This document shows positions 43,411 to 51,325 of a DNA stretch of 64,000 bases, piece by piece. The first letter of the stretch is position 1, and each line of letters opens with the position of its first letter. The position numbers and the translations under genes were made by a program. Origin of the DNA: Vibrio sp. HDW18 (GTDB lineage Bacteria; Pseudomonadota; Gammaproteobacteria; Enterobacterales; Vibrionaceae); NCBI RefSeq assembly GCF_011306175.1, contig NZ_CP049913.1:1054001-1118000 (forward strand), given 5' to 3'. The notes beneath the pieces were generated by a model. It saw nothing but the letters and a program-made list of their open reading frames with translations, was not told the DNA's origin and made no database searches.

Positions 43411-44708
43411 GCGGATTTCTCCTCTAGGGTACGAAATGCGTTGGTCAAATGATCTTCTAAGCCAAAGAAACGCGCTTTTTCATACAGCACCGAACGCTGC
43501 ATTAAGCCTGAGGTAATAAAATGGCCATTCACTTTGCCCTCTTCACTTTGACGGGCGTTAGGTTGGAAACGGAAAATCTCTTCCAGCACGACACTCGAAC
43601 CTTCTAGCCCAACCACTTCGGTAATGCTCATCACTTTACGGCTACCATCATGCAAGCGGCTGATCTGAATGATCAAATCGACCGCGCTGACAATCGTACG
43701 GCGGATCGCTTCCAGCGGCAGACTACTGGTTGCCATCATCACCATCGACTCAACCCTCGCGAGAGCATCCCTTGGCGTATTGGCGTGCAAGGTGGACATT
43801 GAACCATCGTGGCCGGTATTCATCGCTTGCAACATTTCAAACGCTTCGCCACCACGACACTCACCGACGATAATTCGATCTGGGCGCATCCGCAGTGAGT
43901 TAATCACCAGATCACGCTGGTTAATCATGCCGGTATTTTCAATCCCTGCGGTGCGGGTTTCCAACCGCACCACGTGTGGCTGCTGTAAGCGCAACTCCGC
44001 CGCATCTTCAATGGTGATAATCCGTTCATTTTCAGCAATAAATTGCGATAACGCATTCAGCATGGTGGTTTTACCTGAGCCAGTACCACCGGAAATCAAA
44101 ATATTGAGCCGGCATCTTGCCGCCACCATCAGCACTTGCGCCATTTCAGGGCTCATCGCGCCAAATTCACATAACTTGGTAAAATCAATACTCTGTTTTT
44201 TGAATTTACGGATCGAGATCGCCGTGCCATCAATCGCAATCGGCGGAATAACAATGTTCACCCGGCTACCATCTTGCAAACGTGCATCACAGGTCGGGGA
44301 GGATTCATCAACCCGTCGCCCAACCCGAGAGGCGATGCGTTTAGCAATATCCAGCAGTTGACGCTCATCAATAAAATCAATTTGCGCCTTTTCAACCAAG
44401 CCACCGCGTTCAATAAACACACTTTGATGACCATTAATCATAATGTCGCTGATCGAGTCATCGTCCATTAAGGTTTGCAATGGCCCAAGGCCGACCAGTT
44501 CATCGACCAAGTTTTTAACAAACTCAGCGCGGATCACTTTCGGCACAGTTAAGCGCTCGCGGTCGATCAACAGACCCACCGCACCATCAAGTTGCTTGGC
44601 GAGCTGCTCTTTGCTCATTTGAGCAATCGCTTCGGGCTCTAGCGCATCAAAAATTTGCTTGCGCAGGCCAACATAGATGGCTTTGGCGCCGATCATGATC
44701 GCGCCCAC
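43407..44708 (-). CDS. tadA: TadA (CpaF) pilus assembly ATPase
   Basis: The hexameric secretion ATPase that powers Flp pilus assembly in the cytoplasm. It is 433 residues. Walker A is LNILISGGTGSGKTTMLNAL (about 205-224), followed by the Asp box IITIEDAAELRLQQPHVVRL, Walker B region DRIIVGECRGGEAFEMLQAM and the His box STLHANTPRDALARVESM. The N-terminal domain about 1-150 includes ISDIMINGHQSVFIERGGLV. The ATG at 44708 overlaps the tadZ end. A second ATG at 44696 forms an ATGA with the tadZ stop and is an equally good start. Confidence 0.96.
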   Translation of the reverse strand: MGAIMIGAKAIYVGLRKQIFDALEPEAIAQMSKEQLAKQLDGAVGLLIDRERLTVPKVIRAEFVKNLVDELVGLGPLQTLMDDDSISDIMINGHQSVFIERGGLVEKAQIDFIDERQLLDIAKRIASRVGRRVDESSPTCDARLQDGSRVNIVIPPIAIDGTAISIRKFKKQSIDFTKLCEFGAMSPEMAQVLMVAARCRLNILISGGTGSGKTTMLNALSQFIAENERIITIEDAAELRLQQPHVVRLETRTAGIENTGMINQRDLVINSLRMRPDRIIVGECRGGEAFEMLQAMNTGHDGSMSTLHANTPRDALARVESMVMMATSSLPLEAIRRTIVSAVDLIIQISRLHDGSRKVMSITEVVGLEGSSVVLEEIFRFQPNARQSEEGKVNGHFITSGLMQRSVLYEKARFFGLEDHLTNAFRTLEEKSA

Positions 44709-45943
44709 TTCTGTTTCAGTGCATCCAACATCCCAACCTTGCTGCTGACCGTTTCACCTAAGATCAACGCAGTGAGATTTTGTAGCGGCTCAGCGGCTTT
44801 TAACTTAGACGTCACCAAGCGTTGATTTTCCAACACCGTCTGATTGATGGTGTCACAAAATGGAATATCGATATCGATGGGCTGCTTTAAAATGCTTTCC
44901 GCATCTTGCTTGGTCGCGGAGTGCAATTTCGCGGGTAAGGATTGGTTAAACACCGTCAACAGGCGCAGTGACGGATTCTTATTGGCTTTGCTGATGCGCT
45001 CTTTTAATCTTGCCGCTTCACGCACCGAGGAGACCGTCGGTTCAATCACCAGCACCACCACATCCGCTTGAGATAAAAATTTATCGGCTTCGATAGCAAA
45101 ACCGACCGAAGCGGATAAATCTTCGAGGATAAAGTTGACCTCTTCCGACAGTTGATCAACCACCGCGTTGCTATAATCCAGCAACGAGAGAGTATCAAGG
45201 TGCTCTGACGTCAGCGCCAACATCGACAACATCGGAGTGTGCTTATACAACAAGCTTTGGGCTGAAGCGCTGTCGAGCGAAGAAGAAAACGCCCCTTTTT
45301 GGATGCGGCGCTTTTCCATTTTGCGAATGCCGAGCAAAATATCTAAGTTGCCACCTTGAAAATGCTGCTCGACCACTAAACAAGAGGTGTTGCGCACACT
45401 CGAAAGCTGATAAGCGATTTCAGCGCTGATCAAACTCGTGCCGACCCCACCTTTACTGCCCAAAAGACTCACGTATTTGGCACGGCGTTTTTGACCCGGC
45501 CCCCGATGGCTACTGCGCTGACGGTTATCGTAAACACTCTTGACAAAATCAATCAGCTCTTGCTTGGTTACCGGCCAAAACACATAGTAAAAGCCCATGC
45601 TTTTTAAATTACGGATGGTCGAAATCGCATCTTCACTGCCGATAATGATCACCGAAGCGTGGTTAGGCAGTAGGTGGCTAATGCGCTCGGCATCTTGGCT
45701 GATATTGTGACTGTGATTGAGTTCAATGATCACAATTTCAATATCCGATTGACGCACATGAGCCGCGATCGCTTCATCGCTATTTTTTACTGCAACCGGT
45801 GGCACTATCCCTTCAAAGCGATACGCCTCCATCACTAACTCTTGGCACTGTTCGGTCTGATAAAACACCACGGTGGTGATTTTTTGCTGCTCAATCACCT
45901 CGGTCGCTTGTTTTTTACTTAATAGATCAACTAAATCAAACAT
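44693..45943 (-). CDS. tadZ: TadZ (CpaE) pilus localisation ATPase
   Basis: A ParA/MinD-superfamily protein that places the Tad machinery at the pole. It is 416 residues. An atypical receiver-like N-terminal domain (about 20-140) is followed by a deviant Walker A motif in YVSLLGSKGGVGTSLISAEI near residue 160, with the Lys-Gly-Gly-Val-Gly-Thr signature. Downstream is FILEDLSASVGFAIEADKFL and VVLVIEPTVSSVREAARLKE. It sits in the usual position between rcpB/cpaD and tadA. Confidence 0.9.
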   Translation of the reverse strand: MFDLVDLLSKKQATEVIEQQKITTVVFYQTEQCQELVMEAYRFEGIVPPVAVKNSDEAIAAHVRQSDIEIVIIELNHSHNISQDAERISHLLPNHASVIIIGSEDAISTIRNLKSMGFYYVFWPVTKQELIDFVKSVYDNRQRSSHRGPGQKRRAKYVSLLGSKGGVGTSLISAEIAYQLSSVRNTSCLVVEQHFQGGNLDILLGIRKMEKRRIQKGAFSSSLDSASAQSLLYKHTPMLSMLALTSEHLDTLSLLDYSNAVVDQLSEEVNFILEDLSASVGFAIEADKFLSQADVVVLVIEPTVSSVREAARLKERISKANKNPSLRLLTVFNQSLPAKLHSATKQDAESILKQPIDIDIPFCDTINQTVLENQRLVTSKLKAAEPLQNLTALILGETVSSKVGMLDALKQKWARS

Positions 45944-45951
45944 AATGGCCG

Positions 45952-46482
45952 TTATTCCCCTACTGCGCTATTGGCTGAGCCAATAGGATGGTTGCTTAAC
46001 ATTTTTTGCGGGCTGACCATCGACTGCCAGCGTAGCGACTCGCTCACACAGCCATTTCCCTCTTGCCCAAACTGGCTAATTTGTGCCGCCGCGCACATCG
46101 GCACCACGACTCGGTGAGTGATGATCTCGATTTTGAAATCAAACCGATCGCCCAATTGGGCTGGCATTTTTTCTAGCCGCACACTTTCCGCGGCCACGCC
46201 CAATTTGCGCAGCTGTTTTTGCGCGTTGAGCGCAAATTTTTCGCCCGATTTAGTGCGCCAATACAGCACGCTATTTTGGGTGAGTAATGAATGACGCTGC
46301 TCGGCTAAAAATTGCTCAAACGCAGCTTGTGCTTGGGTATGATTTTTGCCATCGGCACGCAAGGCTAAGCTGCTGTGCACGGGGTAAATATCAATCGCTG
46401 GACCGGCGTTATCTGGCCTGCCGGAGCTGCAACCGAGCAGGCTGAAACTCAAGCACAGAATGATCAAAATCGGATGTTTCAT
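45952..46482 (-). CDS. CpaD/RcpB-like pilus lipoprotein
   Basis: A 176-residue outer-membrane lipoprotein with signal MKHPILIILCLSFSLLGCSS and lipidated Cys18. The C-terminal part QISQFGQEGNGCVSESLRWQ, then SMVSPQKMLSNHP, matches the CpaD pattern of a Cys-containing segment followed by a short Met-Val-x-Pro stretch. Position between the secretin gene and tadZ supports this. CpaD/RcpB is thought to help the secretin assemble. It overlaps the secretin stop by 4 bases. Confidence 0.8.
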   Translation of the reverse strand: MKHPILIILCLSFSLLGCSSGRPDNAGPAIDIYPVHSSLALRADGKNHTQAQAAFEQFLAEQRHSLLTQNSVLYWRTKSGEKFALNAQKQLRKLGVAAESVRLEKMPAQLGDRFDFKIEIITHRVVVPMCAAAQISQFGQEGNGCVSESLRWQSMVSPQKMLSNHPIGSANSAVGE

Positions 46483-47807
46483 TGCTTAAATCCTCCTGTT
46501 GCTAGGATCTGCTGGCTGAGCTGCTGGTCGACTTTTGCGTTGGTCGGCGGTAGGGCAAAAAAGCGCGCTAGGGTTGATGTGCGCTGCATACTCGGTAATT
46601 GCACGCTGCTAGGTTCAATCGGCTGCACCAAATTGACCGTCGCCACAATCACCAATTCGGTTTTATTGCGCGAGGTTTCTGTGTGGCGAAATAGCGCACC
46701 AAGTACCGGAATATCGCCAATGAAAGGAATTTTACGCAGCGATTCGGTTTCTTCTTTATTGAGCAGACCACCTAACACAAAACTCTGCCCATCACCCAGT
46801 TCAACCGTGGTACGGGCGCGGCGAGTTTTTAACGCCGGCAAATTATAGGTTGCGTTGGCGTATTGGCTATCTAACGAGCTGACTTCGGGCATTAATGCCA
46901 AGCGTATTTTGTCATCCCGCTGCACTTTGGCCATGATTTCTAAGCGTACCCCGAACTCTTTGTACAACACGTTGGTGCCGCCATCGATAATCGTCACCAC
47001 CGGTAATTCCCCCCCGACTAAAAAACTCGCGGTTTCACCGGAGATCACCGACAAATTAGGCTCGGCAAGAATTTGTCCCACGCCATCATCACCAATCGCG
47101 GTAATTAAGGTCACGATATCGCTGCTGCTAAAGTGTCTAAGTGGATTGACGAAGATCCCGCTACTTTGCCCACTGCTGTTCATTTGAATCCCGAAGTTTT
47201 CCATAAACGATTGGGAAACTTCAGCAATCGACAATTTGACATTGATCTGCTTGGTGGTCGCCACTTCAATGTGATTGACCACGCCTTCAAAACGGCGTCG
47301 TTGCATAAACTCCAACTGATACTCGTCATCGCCGATATCCCACTCCACATCGGTATCTTTCGAGCTTTTCGCCAATAATTCGCCGACCAAAATATTAATT
47401 TCGTCACGCTCTTTTTCGGTCGCGACCGTACCACTGAGCACCACTTGTTGACCCAAATTGGCAATCGAGACTTCCGCATAAGGGTATTTAATGGCAATTT
47501 GCTGTTGGATATGCACCATGCTAGTGTTGACCACCAAACGCCGACTGGCCAAGGTTTGGCTGTTGTCACCAAAGATCAATAAACTGGCGTTGCCCACTTG
47601 TTTGCCGAAAATGACCACCGTTTGCCGATCAATCACTTGATAATCAGCAATTTTAGGGTCAGAGATAAACACGGATTGGATCTCTTGCTCGGTGCGCAAG
47701 GTGTGTGCATCGCCTTCGGCTAAATTGAGGATCCTTTGCGCCGCCACCGGCAGCGCGATTGCGCTGACCAGCACCGCCAATACACCATAAATATAACGCT
47801 GTATCAT
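46479..47807 (-). CDS. rcpA: RcpA (CpaC) outer-membrane secretin of the Tad system
   Basis: The outer-membrane pore for Flp pili. From the ATG at 47807 it is 442 residues with signal peptide MIQRYIYGVLAVLVSAIALP. An N-terminal BON/pilotin-like N0 region (about 30-175) has VFISDPKIADYQVIDRQTVV. The secretin domain (about 235-420) has ILAEPNLSVISGETASFLVG, GVRLEIMAKVQRDDKIRLAL and GQSFVLGGLLNKEETESLRK, then IPFIGDIPVLGALFRHTET. These are the standard secretin signatures. rcpC ends 10 bases upstream. An upstream in-frame start at 47843 would overlap rcpC. Confidence 0.93.
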   Translation of the reverse strand: MIQRYIYGVLAVLVSAIALPVAAQRILNLAEGDAHTLRTEQEIQSVFISDPKIADYQVIDRQTVVIFGKQVGNASLLIFGDNSQTLASRRLVVNTSMVHIQQQIAIKYPYAEVSIANLGQQVVLSGTVATEKERDEINILVGELLAKSSKDTDVEWDIGDDEYQLEFMQRRRFEGVVNHIEVATTKQINVKLSIAEVSQSFMENFGIQMNSSGQSSGIFVNPLRHFSSSDIVTLITAIGDDGVGQILAEPNLSVISGETASFLVGGELPVVTIIDGGTNVLYKEFGVRLEIMAKVQRDDKIRLALMPEVSSLDSQYANATYNLPALKTRRARTTVELGDGQSFVLGGLLNKEETESLRKIPFIGDIPVLGALFRHTETSRNKTELVIVATVNLVQPIEPSSVQLPSMQRTSTLARFFALPPTNAKVDQQLSQQILATGGFKQ

Positions 47808-47817
47808 TTTTCTATCC

Positions 47818-48588
47818 TTAACGGGTTGTCGTGTTGCCGGCACGAAACTCCTGAATCGCTTTATAATCGGTTAATACATCGCCGGCGTTGGCGGAAAGAT
47901 CGCTTGCCACACTATCGCCCGTCGAAAGATGAATTTCTAACTGGGCAATGTGCCGCGCAATGGTTAAGGTTGCGACTTGCTTACGCGTCAATTCGACAAT
48001 CACGCTGGTTGGCTGATCCGGTTGATTGACTTGCAATACCTTGACCCCCATCAACACAGGCGTGAGCGAGACGGTTTCAAAGCTGCGTACCGTTTCATCG
48101 GTGGCGAGATTTTGTTTTAACGAAGAGAGCGCCAAAATATCCACTAAGGTGCCGGGATGGATCACCCCGCCGACCACCGATTCAGGATTAACTTGGATCG
48201 CGAAGGGCACCCGTTGTGGGCTTAAAATTAGATCGACATAGGCCGCTTGATCCGATTTAACCAACAGCTCTGGCCACAGCACTTGCCCCGCAGCGAGATC
48301 GTGCTTGATGCGCTGCTCGGCCGCAAAATCCAATTCTATATCCTCGCTGACACCAAGGCTCAGCGCTTGCTGTTCATCAATCCGCTGCAATTCAAGCTCG
48401 GCGCGTGTGATGAGCTGGCCTTTGTGCAGTGACTGTTTGGCAAGCCAAACTTGATACTGTTTAACGGGTGGACTCACCTCCAGCGTCGCTGGAGCGGCAG
48501 GAGTAACCGGCGCGGGCGGCGTGAGCAGTCCATACCCACCAATGCCAATCACGATCACCGCCAGTGCAATTAAAAGCTTGGAATTCAT
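47818..48588 (-). CDS. rcpC: RcpC (CpaB) SAF-domain pilus protein
   Basis: A 256-residue periplasmic protein with one N-terminal membrane anchor (MNSKLLIALAVIVIGIGGYG), a Pro/Ala-rich linker, and a SAF domain beginning about residue 54 (LHKGQLITRAELELQRIDEQ) with DLAAGQVLWPELLVKSD. GVIHPGTLVDILALSSLKQN and VIVELTRKQVATLTIARHIA follow. RcpC/CpaB is required for pilus assembly and its modification. Start at 48588 by family length; it overlaps the stop of a hydrophobic frame upstream as ATGA. Confidence 0.9.
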   Translation of the reverse strand: MNSKLLIALAVIVIGIGGYGLLTPPAPVTPAAPATLEVSPPVKQYQVWLAKQSLHKGQLITRAELELQRIDEQQALSLGVSEDIELDFAAEQRIKHDLAAGQVLWPELLVKSDQAAYVDLILSPQRVPFAIQVNPESVVGGVIHPGTLVDILALSSLKQNLATDETVRSFETVSLTPVLMGVKVLQVNQPDQPTSVIVELTRKQVATLTIARHIAQLEIHLSTGDSVASDLSANAGDVLTDYKAIQEFRAGNTTTR

Positions 48589-48812
48589 TTCACCGTCCCA
48601 AGTGAGAAAAAGTAACCCCATCTTGCTAAAGTGCAAAACCTCGCCAGACAGATCATGAGCTGAAATGCCGCCGCGTTTACCCCAATCAAAGATAGGCCAA
48701 TGAGTGACGATTGATAACCAGCACTCAAAAATGGTTCAATTAACAGTGTTAAACAACCGATCCACTGAATGGGCTGTTTAATCGGATTATTTAATTGATA
48801 ATTTGTGGTTGA
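48585..48812 (-). other. Hidden hydrophobic frame upstream of rcpC, possible small or broken tad gene
   Basis: Between tadV and rcpC the minus strand has a 75-codon open stretch ending in a TGA that overlaps the rcpC ATG (ATGA). It reads NNPIKQPIQWIGCLTLLIEP then FLSAGYQSSLIGLSLIGVNA, AAFQLMICLARF, which is a plausible two-helix membrane protein. It lacks an ATG in frame before residue 30 (first TTG at 48728). An ATG at about 48808 is in another frame (MINHKLSIK then stop), suggesting a frameshift. The stop/start overlap is what makes it suspicious. Confidence 0.35.
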
Positions 48813-48849
48813 TCATTTGATCAATTAGACCAAATTAACTTTGCGCAGC

Positions 48850-49272
48850 TTAGAGCGCCGATACGTAGAGAGCCAAACCACCGACCAAGCAAATCGGTAC
48901 CCCGTAGGGAATACCGCGCTGACGCACTGGCTGCAAATCGGTAAGCAAGCCATACAGTAAATAACCGATGGCGAGCAGGCCGCCGAGCATGGCAATCCCG
49001 ACTAAGGTTAACGCTATATAGTCAGGTTTAATCCCCAAACTGAGCACTGCTAACAATTTAGTATCACCGGCGGCTAATATGCCGAATTTAAATAAGCCTA
49101 AGCCAACCAGTAATATGGCCAGCGTATAAGGTAATACCGACCAGTTAGGCTGGGATAACCAGCCTAACAGCAGTAACAACGCCAAGATCAGCAAAGCGGT
49201 GTTACTGATTTTTCTAGTGCGAAGATCACTAACAGTAATCAGTAACAATACTAATATCGTTAAGCTATTCAA
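48850..49272 (-). CDS. tadV: TadV (CpaA) prepilin peptidase
   Basis: A 140-residue membrane aspartyl peptidase (A24 family) that cleaves the Flp prepilin and TadE/TadF. The two catalytic aspartates are Asp16 in LITVSDLRTRKISN and Asp70 in GILAAGDTKLLAVLSLG. The second motif is normally GxGD; here it is AAGD, so its first Gly is replaced by Ala. Four to six hydrophobic segments are present. It begins 7 bases after the flp stop. Confidence 0.92.
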   Translation of the reverse strand: MNSLTILVLLLITVSDLRTRKISNTALLILALLLLLGWLSQPNWSVLPYTLAILLVGLGLFKFGILAAGDTKLLAVLSLGIKPDYIALTLVGIAMLGGLLAIGYLLYGLLTDLQPVRQRGIPYGVPICLVGGLALYVSAL

Positions 49273-49279
49273 TGTCTAG

Positions 49280-49495
49280 TTATTTAATATTGCTTGCATC
49301 GGTAATTTTAGATGCAATAGTTGTCATCGCAGTAGTTAGGGCTGTTTTTAATCCACCGTCACCACTAAACACTGCTAACACGATGGCAGAGATCGCTACA
49401 CCGATAATCGCGTATTCAATCGCGGTCACACCACGTTGGTCTTGCGCAAAAGATTCCACCAGCAAGCGCGCTTTTACATAAGCTTTAGTCAACAT
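49280..49495 (-). CDS. flp: Flp-type major pilin
   Basis: The structural subunit of the Tad pilus. The 71-residue prepilin has a 22-residue leader ending in Gly (FAQDQRG), then VTAIEYAIIGVAISAIVLAV with the Glu at +5 and Tyr at +6 of the mature protein, the flp signature. The leader should be cut by TadV after Gly22. It is the first gene of the operon with AAAAGGAAAA as ribosome-binding site. The operon promoter should lie in 49500-49700, where a degenerate ERIC and a tandem AT-rich repeat are found. Confidence 0.95.
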   Translation of the reverse strand: MLTKAYVKARLLVESFAQDQRGVTAIEYAIIGVAISAIVLAVFSGDGGLKTALTTAMTTIASKITDASNIK

Positions 49496-49578
49496 AAGAT
49501 TTTCCTTTTCAATTTATATTCCCTAGCTATTTGTTGCATGGTTGTAGTGTTGCGCTTGGTTGCTTTGGTTGCCCACCA

Positions 49579-49680
49579 AGCACAGAGTTTGCCTATCACT
49601 TACCTGTGCTGATGGAAGTCACTGACTGCCACCTCGCTACCCTGCAACTCAAATACTGCAAATCAAATAGTTTGGGATAA
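49579..49680. repeat. Degraded ERIC remnant (inverted orientation)
   Basis: GAGTTTGCCTAT, CACTGACTGCCACCTCGCTA, CCCTGCAACTC and TAGTTTGGGATA line up in order with the inverted copy at 38230 (AGTTTGTCTATG, CACTCACTTGCCGCCTA, CCTGCAACTCC, TTGTTTGGGTATA). Many substitutions suggest an older copy. Confidence 0.6.
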
Positions 49681-49684
49681 TGAT

Positions 49685-49720
49685 TAACTTTTGAATTAAT
49701 TTTTGAATTAATTTTTGAAT
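49685..49720. repeat. Tandem 12-bp repeat, three units
   Basis: AACTTTTGAATT followed by two units of AATTTTTGAATT. The unit is itself nearly palindromic (AATT at both ends). It lies about 190 bp upstream of the flp start, so it could be a regulator-binding array or simply AT-rich slippage. Confidence 0.6.
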
Positions 49721-50397
49721 TAGCAATTTTTGGAGTGACATCACAAAAATAGCACTTCCTAATTAATGCTAGCAATCAATCGCAAGATGTCCATCGAAAA
49801 ATTCTACATTCGTTATGATATGCATGGATTTCATTACGCCATCTCACTTGTGAGACAAAAATACCCATGCTCATTAGTTATATTGTGCTACTCATCATTA
49901 CACTGGCTAAGTCAAGATTGACAAAACAACCTAACAGATTGATTTAATTCGCGAAGAAAATTTTTATTAAAAATTAAGATCGCAGCGGAAAATATTCCGC
50001 AAGTGCTGCTGAAGGATATTTTGTTTTTACTCGAACGAACGTTTAGTGAATATCTCTCACCTGTGGTGCGATATATTGGCCCTCAGCCAATAAAGATTAA
50101 ATCCGGCATTTTGAGCGCGTAACGCTCTCTGCCCGTCCAAGCTCCACGCCCAAATATTTGATGATGTTGAAGCCATGCTGACTATGAATCCAAATTTGAG
50201 CCTTGCGGAACTTAACGCCGCCATACAGCACAAAATGCAGGATCGTAATAACCAACCTCATCCCGATGTTTGTGGTGTGACGCATTCAGATCCATCTGAT
50301 CTAATCCCACTTTGACTTTTTACTAATCTGAGTCATCATCGTCCAAATAAAACCCATCTAGCGCTTTCAACGATCGCGCACTGATTAAGGATAATCC

Positions 50398-50808
50398 ATG
50401 ACTGCCAATCCTGAACGTTGGAAACAACGGCTGCAAAATTTGTCCAAAGCGCAACATCGTCTACAAAAAGCTTGTGAGCAAAAGAGTTACAACGATCTTG
50501 AGTTGGCAGGCCTTGTGCAAACCTTTGAATTTTCTTTTGAACTCATGTGGAAAACCCTAAAAGATTTACTCGAGTTTGAAGGGTTTGATGCGGCTTCACC
50601 GCGCAGCGTACTGCGCACCGCTTTAGAGGCACAGCATCTCTCATCACAACAATGTGAGGTGTTACTCGATGCCTTGATGAAACGTAATTTATTGGCTCAT
50701 ACCTATGATGAAAATAATGTTCAACAAGCACAACAACTGATTGTTGAACAGTTTGCCCCCGTCATTACACAACTCACTCAATATCTTGAGGAAAAAAGTG
50801 CTCAGTAA
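50398..50808 (+). CDS. hepT: HepT-type HEPN toxin (HI0074 family)
   Basis: A 136-residue all-helical HEPN protein, formerly annotated as nucleotidyltransferase substrate-binding. The Rx4-6H motif of HEPN RNases is present as KRNLLAHTYDE near residue 100, with the downstream Tyr (HxY) that antitoxin AMPylation or adenylylation typically targets. FEFSFELMWKTLKDLLEFEG (about 43-62) is the core helix. It overlaps the MntA-type antitoxin gene by 11 bases. Toxin first, antitoxin second is the usual order in this system. Confidence 0.88.
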   Translation: MTANPERWKQRLQNLSKAQHRLQKACEQKSYNDLELAGLVQTFEFSFELMWKTLKDLLEFEGFDAASPRSVLRTALEAQHLSSQQCEVLLDALMKRNLLAHTYDENNVQQAQQLIVEQFAPVITQLTQYLEEKSAQ

Positions 50809-51118
50809 GCCTATTTCAGTCGCACAGATCGGTTTGAAATCACACCAATATGCGTTGATTTGTGACGCCATTTTACAACAGCCACAAGTGAAGCATGCAT
50901 GGATTTTTGGTTCACGGGCACTGGGAACGTTTAAAGATAGCTCCGATATTGATCTGGCTTTAGAGGGGGAAGGATTAACTCTGCACGATCTCGCTCAAAT
51001 GCTGGAGCGGCTTGAGTATTCAAGCCTGCCTTTTAAGGTGGATTTGTTGATTAAACACAAAATCAAATCCCCAGAGCTGCTGGCGCATATTGACCAACAT
51101 GGACTGCAAATTAAGTAA
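50798..51118 (+). CDS. mntA: MntA-type minimal nucleotidyltransferase antitoxin (GTG start)
   Basis: A 106-residue nucleotidyltransferase that inactivates HepT by adding nucleotides to it. The active-site motif GSRALGTFKDSSDIDLAL (Gly-Ser, then Asp-x-Asp) is near residue 38, preceded by KHAWIF. The GTG at 50798 starts the protein at LSKPISVAQIGLKSHQYALI, inside the hepT 3' end. Longer upstream frames have no ribosome-binding site. Catalytic residues are intact, so the pair looks functional. Confidence 0.87.
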   Translation: MLSKPISVAQIGLKSHQYALICDAILQQPQVKHAWIFGSRALGTFKDSSDIDLALEGEGLTLHDLAQMLERLEYSSLPFKVDLLIKHKIKSPELLAHIDQHGLQIK

Positions 51119-51159
51119 GCCATTTTAACCGCACAAAGCTCTCGCCTGCTTGAGCGGTT

Positions 51160-51240
51160 ATGTGATTGAGGTGAACAAGATGTGATTGAGGTAAACGAGC
51201 GTAGCCAACACCGCTGCAGCTTCAAGTAGGAAGGGGATAT
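51160..51240. repeat. Partial ERIC element with internal duplication
   Basis: Only the right half of the repeat is present: GTGATTGAGGTAAACGAGCG, GTAGCCAACACCGCTGCAGC, TTCAAGTAGGAAGGGGATA. The start is duplicated: ATGTGATTGAGGTGAACAAG directly precedes ATGTGATTGAGGTAAACGAG. The left half with GTTGCAGGTAGGCGG is missing. Confidence 0.8.
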
Positions 51241-51325
51241 TTTATGCCAAAGCCAAACTATCGCTTGGTCGCCACCGGCTTTATTGAGACAATCATTGCG
51301 ATTATCCCTACTTCAACGGACCACT

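Larger units (their letters stand above)
49496..50397. other. 902-bp intergenic region upstream of flp and hepT
   Basis: Contains a degraded ERIC (49579-49680), a triplicated 12-bp repeat (49685-49720) and a very AT-rich segment to about 50000. A plus-strand stretch around 50130-50315 reads LHAQIFDDVEAMLTMNPNLS then LAELNAAIQHKMQDR and stops at about 50315. It has a start only at an internal ATG, near 50174. It looks partly coding-like but is too short to assign. The rest is featureless. Confidence 0.3.

Noticed and set aside
43669-44361. 230-codon plus-strand frame opposite tadA
   Set aside because: Shadow of the conserved ATPase gene; Arg/Ser/Ile-rich text without motif.
50097-50285. 62-codon minus-strand frame upstream of hepT
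   Set aside because: Competes with an equally weak plus-strand frame over the same bases; neither has a ribosome-binding site or family resemblance.
5286-51240. Repeated 127-bp units considered as CRISPR or integron repeats
   Set aside because: They are dispersed single palindromic units 3-20 kb apart, not regularly spaced, and have the ERIC core GTGATTGGGGTGAACG.
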